A stretch of DNA of 64,000 nucleotides. It comes from Metellina segmentata. Lineage: Eukaryota; Arthropoda; Arachnida; Araneae; Tetragnathidae. Shown one piece after another: positions 1 to 11,409 of this stretch. Each line of letters starts with the position of its first letter. Position 1 is the first letter of the stretch. The DNA lies in NCBI GenBank assembly GCA_947359465.1, contig OX375883.1:91072911-91136910 (forward strand), given 5' to 3'. The notes under the pieces were generated by a model. The model saw nothing but the letters and a program-made list of their open reading frames with translations, was not told the DNA's origin and did not search any database. The position numbers were made by a program, and so were the translations under genes.

Positions 1-1095
1 TATCTCCAGCGAATTCGTGAATACAACTCTGCATTTGCATTCGCTTCAATGGGAGCACAAATTATGCCACCACGAATAACTGGACCATATTGTTACCTTT
101 CACATGGTCAAGTGTACCAGAGTTTCCTCCCCTATGTATGCAAGTGATCAACATAAAGAAAGGTACGGGCAACTTTATGTATTCGACTCCAGTGAGACAA
201 CAGAGAAAACTACGGAAACAGTTCGATGGGAGCACACATTAAGCCACCACGAAGAACTGAACCATGTTATTACCTTTCACATGGTCAAGTGTACCACAGT
301 TTCTTCCCCTATGCAAGTGACCAACATAAATAAAGGTACGGGCAACTTTATATATTCGACTCCAGTGAGGCTACAGAGAAAACTAAGTAAGCAGTTCGAT
401 GGGAGCACACATTAAGCCACCACTAAGAAATGGACCATATTGTTACCTTTCACATGATTACGTGTACCACAGAGTTTCTTCCCCTAAGCAAGTGACCAAC
501 ATAAATAAAGGCACGGGCATCTTTATATATTTGACTCCAGTGAGGCTACAGAGAAAACTACGTAAGCAGTTCGATGGGAGCACACATTAAGCCACCACGA
601 AGAACTGGACCATATTGTTACCTTTCTTTCATATGGTTAAGTGTACCACAGAGTTTCTTATCCTATGCAAGTGACCAACATAAAGAAAGGTACAGGCAAC
701 TTTATATATTCGACTCCAGTGACGCAACAGAGAAAACTAAGTAAGCATTTCGATGGGAGCACACATTAAGCCACCACTAAGAAATGGACCATATTGTTAC
801 CTTTCACATGATTACGTGTACCACAGAGTTTCTTCCCCTAAGCAAGTGACCAACATAAATACAGGTGCGGGCATCTTTATATATTCGACTCCAGTGAGGC
901 AACAGAGAAAACTACGTAAGCAGTTTGATGGGAGCACACATTAAGCCACCACGAAGAACTGGACCATATTGTTACCTTTCTTTCATATGGTTAAGTGTAC
1001 CACATATTTTCTTATCCTATGCAAGTGACCAACATAAAGAAAGGTACGGGCAACTTTATATATTCGACTCCAATGAGGCAATAGAGAAATGCTTT
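1..1095. repeat. ~176-bp satellite, about six tandem units
   Basis: A block containing GACTCCAGTGAG, AGAGAAAACTA, TTCGATGGGAGCACA and TGGACCATATTGTTACCTTTC recurs every 174-178 bp (GACTCCAGTGAG-like words near 185, 359, 535, 711, 888 and 1066). The window edge cuts the array on the left. Small ORFs in it repeat the same peptide because the unit repeats, so they are not genes. Confidence 0.9.
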
Positions 1096-1449
1096 AGTCA
1101 CAATTGACAGTCAAAATTGCTTCCACCATCATTTTAAAAACATGATTTCATGTTAGGAGAAATCAATCGCTTTGATCAGTCTTATCTTCAAATGCACCGA
1201 CTGGTACAAGAATATCCAACTACTTCTGTAAAAATGGTATTTTTTGAAGATCACCATTTGGATATGCGGTGAATTGAAGTTGCCGCTATTTTTATTGGTG
1301 ATAATGGAGAGTTCCCAAGTAATCGAAATATTTGTTAGCACCCAATCGGTATTAATTGACCCATCAGCGACAAATTTTAGCAGTTACAACACATTTTAGA
1401 AACCAAGTCTTATAGGTGTCCTCACTGTTCGACCACATCGTGTTGACTT
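1096..1449. other. Unclassified sequence between satellite and BEL/Pao relic
   Basis: I see no open frame, RNA gene or repeat that I recognise. It may contain the decayed 3' end of the adjoining retrotransposon, but no LTR end is visible. Confidence 0.3.
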
Positions 1450-3661
1450 AGGATTCGATTTCCTAATCTATATTTCAATAGTATATATCCATGATGGAGA
1501 TACCTCCAAGGGATAAACTCTCTTAATATATCTCAATAACTCTCTGTGGGCAGTTTGGACTCTCACTAGTCTAACACTTTTGTGTCGTCCTGGTAACAAT
1601 TCGGCGATACGACCCAAAGACCAGTATATTCATTTAGCATTGTCACACCCAATAAGGACAACTTCTCCACCTCTTACTGAAGGACATTTTCTTTTAGACT
1701 CCGATCTCTGTACTTTGAAACCCAAATATTCTAAGCGAAAACGTTTTATAATATCGTCTAACAATTTCTGACAATATCTTAAGCGCTTGTTCAAATATTT
1801 TCCGTTAATTTGATCACAGTCTGGTAAGCTACATTCCTTTACATCTTGTAAAAACAAGGGGGATGCTAATGGAAACATTTCGCCACTTGACTCTGTTATG
1901 TAAGTTAGGGACGGGTGTTAATCATCGCTTCTGCGTAAAATAATACTGTATTCATATCTTCATAAGAGAGAATAGATCTTCTTTAAACTTTCCTCAAAAG
2001 TTGTTTCATAACTGAGATTAGTCTCTCCCACCATTCTCTCCACCAAGGAGCAGATGGTGGATTAAACTTTCAGTCTATTCTTCTAGCTACACTGTACTTA
2101 ATAATTTCATTGAGGGTTTTCAGCGCATTATGAACACCACAAAATTTGTTCCGTTATCACAGCATATCACGAATGGTCTACCAACCCGTCCAGTAAACCG
2201 TTTGGGAGCTTGAATGAATGCCTCAGATGATGCATATGTTAACAGTTTAATGTGGCCTGCTCTGTATACAGCACATGTGACTAAACGAATCAATCCTGTA
2301 ACACCATTTCTTAAATAAATAGGTCCTGCGAGATCAACTCCACATAATTCGTAGCATCTCTCACTCTTTTCTCAGTCAATGGAGGAATCGGCGTACTTAA
2401 ATGATCTACTTCATGTCTGCGGCATACATTACATTTGGATAGTAAAAATTCCTAATGCTTCTTCTGGCATTGAGTATAAAATAGTGTTCTCGTAATATAC
2501 CCAACACGATTTGAATGCCAGTACGAGAGTTTTTTCGGTGCTCGGCTAAAAGCAACCTTTTAACAACAATATGGTCTGGAGACAAAAGTGTTGGCTGACG
2601 AAAGTCATATCAGCAACTCTCCTTTCTGCATGTCATACTCAATCATACAACTCTTCTTTTTACATGTCATACTCAATCATACAACTCTCCTTTCTGCATG
2701 TCATAATCACTCAACTCTTCTGCATGTCATACTCAATCCTACAACTCTCTTATCTGCATGTCATACACAATCATACAACTCTCCTTTCTGAATGTCATTC
2801 TCAATAATACAACTCTCCTTTCTGCATGTCAAACTCAATCATACAACTCTCCTTTCTGCATGTCATACTCAATCACACAACTCTCTTTTCTGCATGTCAT
2901 ACTCAATCATACAGCTCTCCTTTCGGAATGTCATACACAATCATACAACTCTCCTTTCTGCATGTCATACTCACTCAAACAACTCTCCTTTCTGCATGTC
3001 ATACTCACTCAAACAACTCTCCTTTCTGCATGTCATACTCAATCATACAACACTCCTTTCTGCATGTCAAACTCTATCATACAACTCTCATTTCTGCATG
3101 TCATACTCAATCACACAACTCTCTTTTCTGCATATCATACTCAATCATGCAGCTCTCTTTTCGGAATGTCATACACAATCATACAACTCTCCTTTCTGCA
3201 TGTCATACTCAATCATACAACTCTCCTTTCTGCATGTCATACTCAATCATACAACTCTCCTTTCTGAATAGAATTTTAGTTTTCAATCATAACAAACACT
3301 CTTCATCTTCGTACACATTTAATGACATCAGCCTTTTCTCTGTTTCGGAAGTAAAAAATTCTTCTTGCACAAACTTGATTAACTTTTTCTCGGCAAATTG
3401 AACTTCTTCAAATGATAATTAACCGCATCGACGAAGTTCCTTTTGTTGTTTGCAGTTGTAAAGGAATCTCGTTAACCAGCTTAACATTCGTATCATTTTG
3501 TCGTAACTGGAGAAGTATTTAGAATACCTTCGAAAGCCATGGTAAACACATGAGGACGAATCTTCTTTAGTTTCAAATTCACACCATTCACAGGTATCAG
3601 ATTTAGAAGTAAGACTTAGAGAAGTTTTTCCATCAAAGCTATTAAAATCTCTCGTTACCAT
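1450..3661 (-). pseudogene. Decayed BEL/Pao-type LTR retrotransposon pol (integrase region)
   Basis: Read on the minus strand from 3661 downward, scattered frames give the usual order of a Pao/BEL pol end. First comes a stretch around WLTRFLYNCK and EEVQFAEKKLIKFVQEE (3661-3280). After the minisatellite comes SPDHIVVKRLLLAEHRKN and an integrase zinc-finger piece with CNVCRRHE (about 2600-2400). An integrase core follows, with FNPPSAPWW near 2050. The C-terminal piece contains FLQDVKECSLPDCDQINGKY, LNKRLRYCQKLLDDI and then LGRI-ELLPGR (about 1880-1480). In the family this protein processes and integrates the element's cDNA. Here it is broken by many stops and frameshifts and by a 34-bp repeat array, so it cannot be functional. 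No LTRs or gag were identified. Confidence 0.8.
2612..3267. repeat. 34-bp minisatellite, about 19 copies, inside the BEL/Pao pol
   Basis: The unit is close to CTCAATCATACAACTCTCC followed by TTTCTGCATGTCATA (34 bp), with point variants such as CTCACTCAAACA. Because 34 is not a multiple of 3 and no phase of the unit contains a stop on the + strand, all three + frames stay open (roughly 510-580 bp each). These ORFs are a by-product of the repeat and not genes. The pol reading resumes directly on each side of the array. Confidence 0.93.
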
Positions 3662-3681
3662 GGCAACGAAAGAGCAATGAT

Positions 3682-4795
3682 TGTCATCTGACCGTGGTTC
3701 AAAATGACGTGGTGTTGTCCTCGAATCTTTGTCTTCGGGGTTGATCCTCGAACGTCACCAACACCTCGATGTGTTGCTCTATTGTGGCGCTAATTATAGA
3801 AATACCAAATACAAGAGGTAATTGGTAATTGGTAATTTTTTAGTTAACGTCGTACTAGAGCAACACAACGGGCTATTGACGACGGTCCGGGATCAGTCCC
3901 TTAAGGGAAAGATCCGAGGACAACACCTCGTAATTTTGAACCACGGTCAGATGACGAAGCAACACCTGAGCTGGCACCCCACTCTCCAAACTTCCACGCC
4001 AACCCAACGTGAACCAAATACAAGAGGATGTTTAAGTTTGGAGAGGGCGATGCCATTTCAAGTGTGGCCTCGTCATCTGACCGTGGTACAAAATGACGAG
4101 GTGTTGTCCTCGGTTCTATCCCTTCGGGATTGATACCATACCGTCTTCAATAGCCCGTTGTGTCGCTCCAGTGTGTGACGTTAATCAAAAATACCAAATA
4201 TGCCAAATACAATCACAGTAATTTTCTTACTATTCAAATAATTTATTAGCTCAGGTGTTGCCTCTCCATATCTGACCGCGGTTCAAAACTACGTGGTGTT
4301 GTCCTCAGATTTTTCCATTGGGGATTGATCCGGAACGTCGTCAAAAGACCGTTGTGTTGCTCCAGTACGACGTTAATTAAAATGCCTACCTACCTCAAAT
4401 AATTTATGTTGTAAACTTGCGTTTTTACGACATTTGGTGGTATGGCGACTTTCCCAGGACTCTAGGGTTGGGTTGGTGTGGAAGTTTGGAGAGTGTGGTG
4501 CCAGCTTCGTCATCTGACCGTGGTTCAAAATTACGAAGTGTTGTCCTCGGATCTTTCCCTTGAGGGATTGATCCCGAACAGTCTTCAATAGCCCGTTGTG
4601 TTACTCTAGTACTACGTTAATTACAAAATTACCAAATTACCCAAGACTCTTGGTAATGGTAATGGTAATTTTATTTAATGTCGTACTAGAGCAACACAAC
4701 GAGCTATTGACGACGGTCCGGGACCAGTCCCTTAAGGGAAAGATCCGAGGACAACACCTCGTAATTTTTAACCACGCCCAGGACTCTAGGAGAGT
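3682..4795. mobile_element. Cluster of six SINE family A fragments in both orientations
   Basis: Approximate fragments are 3682-3795 (+), 3825-4015 (-), 4060-4190 (+), 4245-4395 (+), 4445-4640 (+) and 4648-4790 (-). They share body words of the full-length copies at 11067 and 17843: CTGACCGTGGTTCAAAAT, GGTGTTGTCCTCG, CCGTTGTGTTGCTC and a TTAATTAAAATTACC-like tail. All lack the tRNA-like head. The last two form a tail-to-tail inverted pair separated by only a few bases. Confidence 0.85.
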
Positions 4796-4799
4796 GTGT

Positions 4800-5739
4800 C
4801 TCGATACATTATGTTACTGAACTGAGAACTTTCACGTTGTTCATGACTTATTTTGTTGATTCATAGCTATTTATATTGATAGTTCATTGCTGATGTTTTT
4901 TGTTTTTTGTGCCAGCTCATTGGAGCCTAGTTATTGTAATTCAAAACAAATTGAAAGAGCTAATACGATCTTGTTTACCTTTCAATCGATTTGTGTTAAA
5001 TTATATTTTTCAAAACTCGTTTTTCTATAAATGTCTTGAGTTCGTCATATGCCTAAAATAATATCCAACCATCCTGTAGTATTTTTAGAGGATTCGAATT
5101 ATATTTTATTCTACAATCCTCACAACCATTCCACGTAAACATTTAATTAAATCAATTAATTTGTAATCAATCTTAAAAAGATAAGAGAATGATATCAACC
5201 AAATGATTAAAAACAAAACCAGGGAAATTGCTTTTCAACGAAACAAGAAAGGGCAAAAACTGTTCTCTGACAACATAAAAACATCTTTAATCTCGCACTT
5301 ATTCTCCCGATCCATTTCAAACGATTTTGCTTGTTTTGTTCCTCCTTATAACATTCTTAGCTCCCCCATTCACGATATAATGACCCCCACAAACTCGTTC
5401 CCGACAAACAAAAGGGTTGAGAGTTCACGTGCCGGCGACGTTCTTCTGAGTTCAACGAGATGAGTTGAGTTGCTCGAGAGAGCGAAAAAGAAGCAAACGA
5501 TAGCAGAAAAAAAGGGAGATATACATTACGTTTTCCTTGTCATCCATTATCAGCCTTGACGGCGTGAAAGGGAGGGAATCGAACGAAAAATTCAATTCGC
5601 TTCACTTCCGAACGAATGACCTTGAGAAGCCGATTGGGGAACGGATCGGACGTAAGTGGAATTCTTGTATGCGATTGTTATCGTTCTTTTTCGCTTTGCA
5701 ACAGGATTGTCTCAAAGATATCTTTGAGACAATTGAGTA
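4800..5739. other. Unclassified sequence with a possible 5'-exon-like block at 5380-5655
   Basis: 4800-5200 is AT-rich with nothing recognisable. From about 5380 the sequence is more balanced (CACGTGCCGGCGACG, repeated GAGTTGAGTTG words) and ends at a good splice-donor match, GGAC followed by GTAAGT at 5652. No coding potential is evident on either strand, so a non-coding exon or regulatory block is only a possibility. Confidence 0.25.
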
Positions 5740-6265
5740 TCACTTCAAACGTCCTGGTGGTTTAGACGATAGTCATATTTGCTAGTTACGACAGCAAAAC
5801 TCAAAAGGTCTTGATGGACGAGATATCTCGTAATTACAAGAAAACCGACCAGATCTTTACCTCGTCATCATAACAATCAGCAATATCGTGATGAACCACC
5901 AATCATTAAACCCTCCTAGGGGTTGTCTTCTAGGTAACCCTTATTAGCAAAACTGACCAGATCTTCATGGATGAGAATTCTCGTCATTGGAAGAAAATTG
6001 ACCGAATCTTGCCATCATAAAAAATGGTCAATATCATAATCAACCCTCAACCATTAAATCTCCTAGTGGTTGTATACTAGATATATAATTATTAGAAAAA
6101 CTGACCAGATCTTGATGGACGATATATCTCATCATTAGAAGAAATTTGGCCAGATTTTTATCTTGTCATCGTCAAAAAATCTACAGTATCTTGATGACGA
6201 GATGGTAGTTATTAGCAAAATTCATCATATCTTGAGGGACGAAATATCTTGTCAAAATTAATTGA
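5740..6265. repeat. Palindrome-rich dispersed repeat (ACGAGATATCTCGT family)
   Basis: Repeated copies of CTGACCAGATCTTGATGG and GACGAGATATCTCGTCATT occur here, with internal end-like words AAACCCTCCTAGGGGTTGTC near 5916 and TAAATCTCCTAGTGGTTGT near 6056. The same words recur at 6.84, 15.2, 22.3, 22.9, 57.8 and 60.2 kb. No coding content. Confidence 0.75.
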
Positions 6266-6419
6266 AGGTTATTCATCATTGTCCGTTGCTATAATGTGAA
6301 GGACCGATGTCAAACTGTCCAGCTGGTTGGTTGGTGTCGTGTCATGGATAGAAAATAAATTTAAATAGGACCAAAGGTCCCATATACAGCATCTGCGATT
6401 TGAAAACAATTTTCTTCAT

Positions 6420-6808
6420 ATTAGTCCTCTCGCGGATTGTCACTTATTTGCTGCAATTGCGCCAAAATAGCGGGACAGGTGAAAAGATGTTTGAGGGTTA
6501 GTTCTATGTCTGGGCAGTTTTTGCAGAGGCAGTAAGTCCTTGTCCCGTCTTTATTAATCTTCATCCCTCCTAAAGTGTCCCGTCCGGAGTCGTGTTAGTC
6601 TGCTGGCGAGAGTTCTACTGGTACTGATTTCGGGGATTTGGAGTTTGATTTTGATTTTCCTATCGTTGAGTTTTGCCCTAGCCACTGAATTGATATCTCT
6701 GAGAGTAACGTGAGTAACTTTGTTGGTGTTTAAAAATCTTGCTTCTTTTGCCAGGGCATCAGCCAACTCGTTTTCAGCAATGTCAACATGCGCGGGAATC
6801 CACTGCAT
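6420..6808 (-). pseudogene. C-terminus of an RNase-H-bearing LINE (RNase H tail and zinc motif)
   Basis: The minus-strand frame from 6808 starts MQWIPAHVDIAENELADALA, which matches the final motif block of the RNase H domain (WIPxHxxIxxNExAD) of I/R1-type LINE polyproteins. A basic region around LTRLRTGHFRR follows, and after a frame change near 6550 a Cys/His motif CLCKNCPDIELTLKHLFTC. In the family this domain degrades RNA in RNA:DNA hybrids during retrotransposition. The upstream RT is absent and a frameshift separates the two parts, so this is a 5'-truncated relic. Confidence 0.8.
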
Positions 6809-6834
6809 GGTGCACTGTTTCCCCTAATCCCTAG

Positions 6835-7065
6835 AATACTATCCTAACCACCCTGGTGGTTATCTTGGTGAGGTATCCTGTCTTGAGTTGGTGAGGTATC
6901 TTAGCAAAACTGACCAGATCTTGATGGACAAGAGATTCCGTTATTAGAAAAACTGACCAGGTCTTGATCTACCGTCATCAAAAAACCATTTTGACGAGAC
7001 ATCTTGTCATGAGCAAAATTCGTCAGATCAAAATGAATGAGATACCTCATCAAAATCACCTGGAG
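6835..7065. repeat. Palindrome-rich dispersed repeat, second block
   Basis: It carries CCCTGGTGGTTATC, GGTGAGGTATC and AACTGACCAGATCTTGATGG, and ends in CACCTGGAGAATTAACG, which resembles the TTAACCCTCCAGGTGG end seen elsewhere, here inverted. Confidence 0.7.
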
Positions 7066-7164
7066 AATTAACGAATATATTCTTCTCTTTGGATTTCTTG
7101 ATTACATTGCAAACTGAGGAAATTTGGAGGATAAGAAAAACTCCAGCTATTTGATGCCATAGGT

Positions 7165-7395
7165 AGATAGGACTTTACATAACGTCGCGCTGGAGCAACA
7201 CAACAGGCCATTGGCGGATCCGGGATCAACCCCAAGGATAAATACCCGAGGACAACACCACTTAATTTTGAACCATGGTCAGATTGCGAGGCAACACCTG
7301 AGCAGAACTTCCACAATACTCCAACGAAGAACATTCGAAGCACCCGACAGTTTTAACGTGCACCAGATTCCTTTATACACAACGGTCTTTGGTTG
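7165..7395 (-). mobile_element. SINE family A fragment, degenerate
   Basis: On + it reads GGAGCAACACAACAGGCCATTGG, then GAGGACAACACCAC, TTTTGAACCATGGTCAG and GAGGCAACACCTGAGC, the reverse complement of the SINE body. The tRNA-like head is missing. Confidence 0.8.
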
Positions 7396-7399
7396 GATT

Positions 7400-8150
7400 C
7401 GAACTCGTTGGAAGAGTATTGTATTAGCAACCGCAGCGTTCGACGGTTGCTAATCCCTTACTCTTCGAACTAAACCACCGCCCCCCCCCCAACAAACTTC
7501 AGAAATGGTACAAGATAGCTGAATGGGCTTGATACGTATTCCGAACCTCTATGAACCAAACAATACGATCTGTAGCAAGCTTCAGGACATAATAACGCAT
7601 CATATCATCAAAATGAAGATATGCAACCAATTTCCACAAAGGCGTCAACTCAAAGTATCCAATCCTGCATCTAAATTAACTCATAACACTTATCCCCAAA
7701 CTCCAATACTGTGGCACACCCAGTATGTGTCTCACTCATTCCAAAACCATATCATTACCCATTATTCACATCAAAGCAGGATCAAGCCTTAGGTTTCTCA
7801 TCACACACATCTCCTGGCAGTAAACAACTCCGATTTTATTCATAGTCCACGTGTTTTTCTTTCGGATTCGAAAACAGACTTCGACCCCAACAACGCTCCA
7901 TTGTGATAGCCGCGGAATAAATGAATCCGAAGATTGGGGACTGCTGCTTGTCCATTAATCATTCGCATTTAACCCAGGATGCTTGGTCGAGAGCTGTTTT
8001 CGGTTTGGCGTCGTCTCTTATCGATCTACCCGAGGCCGACGATCTAGATAGCACGGAGCGAAATTCGGACGATTAGTAGTCATTTGCATAAATGGATCTT
8101 GCAACCTGTAATCAGAAATTATTGGTGCTTGAAAGAAAGCAGAGAGCTTT
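7400..8150. other. Unique sequence; 7830-8100 looks regulatory
   Basis: 7400-7820 shows nothing recognisable apart from a C-run near 7483. 7830-8100 is unique, less AT-rich and dense in factor-like words: CACGTG near 7850, TTAATCATT near 7954, CTTATCGAT near 8017 and ATTTGCATAAAT (POU octamer type) near 8083. No frame is convincingly coding. An enhancer is an inference from composition only. Confidence 0.35.
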
Positions 8151-8154
8151 GAAT

Positions 8155-10002
8155 TGCTTCTTGGTAATTGTTACTCATCGCGTAGTTATTCGTTGAAGAC
8201 TTGGTGGGAAAGCTAGTGAGGTTCCTTTTAAAAAATACTAACTATTATTATCTGAGGTTATTTCATTGTTTTAACTACCTTTTTCCGTATAAAATATTTT
8301 CCCCATGATATAACCATTTTTCTAACCATGACTTTCTGAAACTCCATGAGCATTTTAGGAAACTTGCATAAGTTTGGAATAACTCCAGTATGCAGCGTAA
8401 AGTTGATATCTCGGTACTAACTTCTTGGTAAATGTTACTCATCGCGGAGTTATTGATTGGAGACTTAATTGGAAAGCTAGTGAGAAGCCTTTTTTAAACA
8501 AACTAATATTCTTATCTGAGGTTATTCCATCGTTTTACCAACCTAATTTCCTTATAAAATATTTCTTCCTATGGTACAACCATTTTTCTTACCATGAATT
8601 TCTAAAACTCCATGAGCAATCAAGGAAACTTGCATAAGTTTGGAATAACTCGAATATGCAGCGTAGAGTTGATTTCTCGATACTAACTTCTTGGTAATTG
8701 TTGCTCATCGCGGAGTTATTCATTGAAGACTTGGTGGGAAAAGCTAGTGAGGAGCCTTTTTTAAACATACTACTATTCTTATCTGAGGTTATTCCATCGT
8801 TTTACCAACCGAATTTCCTTATAAAATATATCCTCCTATGGTACAACCATTTTTCTTACCATGAATTTCTAAAACTCCATGAGCAATCTAGGAAACTTGC
8901 ATAAGTTTGTAATAACTCGAATATGCAGCGTAGAGTTGATTTCTCGATACTAACTTCTTGGTAATTGTTGCTCATCGCGGAGTTATTCATTGAAGACTTG
9001 GTGGGAAAAGCTAGTGAGGAGCCTTTTTTAAACATACTACTATTCTTATCAGAGGTTATTCCATCGTTTTACCAACCTAATTTCCTTATAAAATATATCC
9101 TCCTATGGTACAACCATTTTTCTTACCATGAATTTCTAAAACTCCATGAGCAATCAAGGAAACTTGCATAAGTTTGTAATAACTCGAATATGCAGCGTAG
9201 AGTTGATTTCTCGATACTAACTTCTTGGTAATTGTTGCTCATCGCGGAGTTATTCATTGAAGACTTGGTGGAAAAGCTAGTAAGGTGCCTTTTTTAAACT
9301 TACTAAATATTATTATCTGAGGTTATTCCATTGTTTTACCAACCTTTTTTCCGTATAAAATATTTCTTCCCATGGATAACCATGCATTTCTGAAACTCCA
9401 TGAGCAATCAAGGAAACTTGCATAAGTTTGGAATAACTCGTGTATACAGCGTAGAGTTGATGTTTCGATACAAACTTCTCGGTAATTGTTACTCATCGCG
9501 GAGTTATTCATTGAAGACTTAATGGGAAAGTTAGTGAGGTGCCTTTTTTAAACCTACTAACTGTTCTTATCTGAGTTATTCCATTGTTTTACCAACCTCT
9601 TTTCCGTGTAAAGTATTTTTTCCCATGGTACAACTATTTTTCTTACCATGAATTTCTAAAACTCCATGAGCAATCAAGGAAACGTGAATAAGTTTGGAAT
9701 AACTCGATCATGCAACGTAGAGTTATGCCTCGATGCTAACTTCTTGGTTATTGTTACTCATCGCGGAGTTATTCATTGAAGATTTGGTGGGAAAGCTAGT
9801 GAGGTTCCTTTTTAAAATACAAACTATTCTTATCTGAGTTCTTTCCATTGTTTTACCAACCTCTTTTCCGTATAAAGTATTTATTCCCATGGTACAACTA
9901 TTTTTCTTACCATGAATTTCTAAAACTCCATAAGCAATCATGGAAATCTACATAAGTTTGGAATAACTCGAGTTTGCTGCGTAGAGTTGATGTCTCGATA
10001 GT
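8155..10002. repeat. 267-bp satellite, seven tandem units
   Basis: Units begin ACTTCTTGGTAATTGTTACTC-like at about 8155, 8420, 8686, 8953, 9220, 9474 and 9739 (lengths 265, 266, 267, 267, 254, 265 and 264). Units 3 and 4 are nearly identical, while outer units are more diverged, which suggests recent local homogenisation. Since 267 is 89 codons, an identical 68-residue ORF appears in units 3 and 4. Stop codons in other units and the poor composition argue against a gene. Confidence 0.93.
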
Positions 10003-11053
10003 CGAAATGGAGTAATCCTAATTTGAGCTTCATAGGCTACTTAAAAACGACGTATTTGATGTATAACAAATACTGTAAACTGAGTATGATCGTACGTCCA
10101 AACTGCTTTGAGTGTATTTAAACTACTTTCTACAAGTTATGAGACATCAGATACTTTAATATGCAGTATTATAAATATATACGAGAAAGTACTGTGCAGT
10201 TTATTTATTTTCGAAAACGTGTTTGTGAAAAAGAAAGAAATCCATTTCAACTCCACCAGAATGAATATAGTACGTTGATACTAATAGCCTTGATGAAGGG
10301 GCGACAGTGCCGAAAAACTACCAGGTCCAAGAGCAAAAAACACGTATTTGTGGCTGTTGCGTTGATGCAAAAGTTCATCCCATTTGTTTGACAAAAATTG
10401 AAGAAAAATTAATTTCCATACTAAAAAAAATTACATTTAATCAATACTGTATATGCCTAAATGAATTTAATTTAATTTGTAATATTTTTTATTTTTATAT
10501 CCGACAAAAGTGTTCAATCCATTATTCCACTTCCATTAGAGTAGTGTTACATGATGATGGAAAACGAATAATTTATTTAAATTAAGTAAATTGCTAACTC
10601 AATTAACGATATTAAACGCAGAGTTCTAAATACCTTTCATTATTCAAATAACGTCATTTATAATTAAGTAACAAATTGATAAATAGAAGAATGAACGAAG
10701 AGAATAAATGTTTCAGACTCGGCTAATAACTTCTCTGTTGATCTTTATACCGCCTAAAAAACCTTTTATCCTCCCCAATTGCTTTAAGGTACCTGTTAGG
10801 TCAAAGACATCGGTTAATAAGATTTTAGAGGTGTTTTTTCATGGAAATGTTTACGTTTAATTTTCGGCCGTCACTAATTATGTTTCTTCACACCCTTTTG
10901 ATTAAAAGACAATCCAATTTCGTGAGATTTTTTTTTCGTTGTTCTTTCACGTCTGGTTGATCGTGTAGAAAACTAGTTTAGTTTGTTGTGCAGAAAAATT
11001 CGAGGTGGAATTGATGTTGTTTTTCTATCAGGGCAGTGTAAGGTGTTATGAGA
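10003..11053. other. AT-rich sequence without recognised features
   Basis: Two overlapping short ORFs near 10161-10585 have no family resemblance and are probably chance. I see no repeat end or RNA gene. Confidence 0.4.
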
Positions 11054-11066
11054 CGTAACCAGATTT

Positions 11067-11397
11067 GCCGACCAACCGGTATAGTGGTTAAGGTGTTAGC
11101 CTCTAGATCGGAAGGTTCCTGGTTCGAATCCGGGCTCGGGCGTGGATGTTTGTAAACGTATGGTGTAGAGGCGGCTGGTGCACCTTAAATCTGTCGTGGC
11201 CGAAAGTCCTCACGTTGGGTTGGCGTGGAAGTTTGGAGAGTGGGGTGCCAGCTCAGGTGTTGCTTCGTCATCTGACCGTGGTTCAAAATTACGAGGTGTT
11301 GTCCTCGGATCTTTCCCTTAAGGGACTGATCCCGGACCGTCGTCAATAGCCCGTTGTGTTGCTCTAGTACGACGTTAACTAAAAAATTACCAATTAC
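11067..11397 (+). mobile_element. SINE family A, full length, with near-perfect TSD
   Basis: The tRNA-related head starts GCCGACCAACCGG, has an A-box-like TAGTGGTTAAGG and a B box GGTTCGAATCC, so it carries an internal pol III promoter. The body (GGTGCACCTTAAATCTGTCG onward) ends in an ATTACC-type tail. Flanks CGTAACCAGATT (11054-11065) and CGTAACCATATT (11398-11409) form a 12-bp target-site duplication with one mismatch. SINEs are non-autonomous and depend on a LINE for transposition. Confidence 0.93.
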
Positions 11398-11409
11398 CGT
11401 AACCATATT

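Noticed and set aside
2571..3401. Four overlapping 78-191-residue ORFs
   Set aside because: They are the three phases of one 34-bp stop-free repeat plus flank, not proteins.
8425..9171. Three 68-70-residue ORFs with near-identical sequence
   Set aside because: They follow from the 267-bp satellite; other units are broken and no family is recognised.
10161..10585. Two overlapping ORFs of 76 and 92 residues
   Set aside because: No family motif, AT-rich composition, no splice context.
11091..11140. tRNA gene
   Set aside because: The A- and B-box-like sequence belongs to the SINE head; no full cloverleaf, and many copies with target-site duplications.
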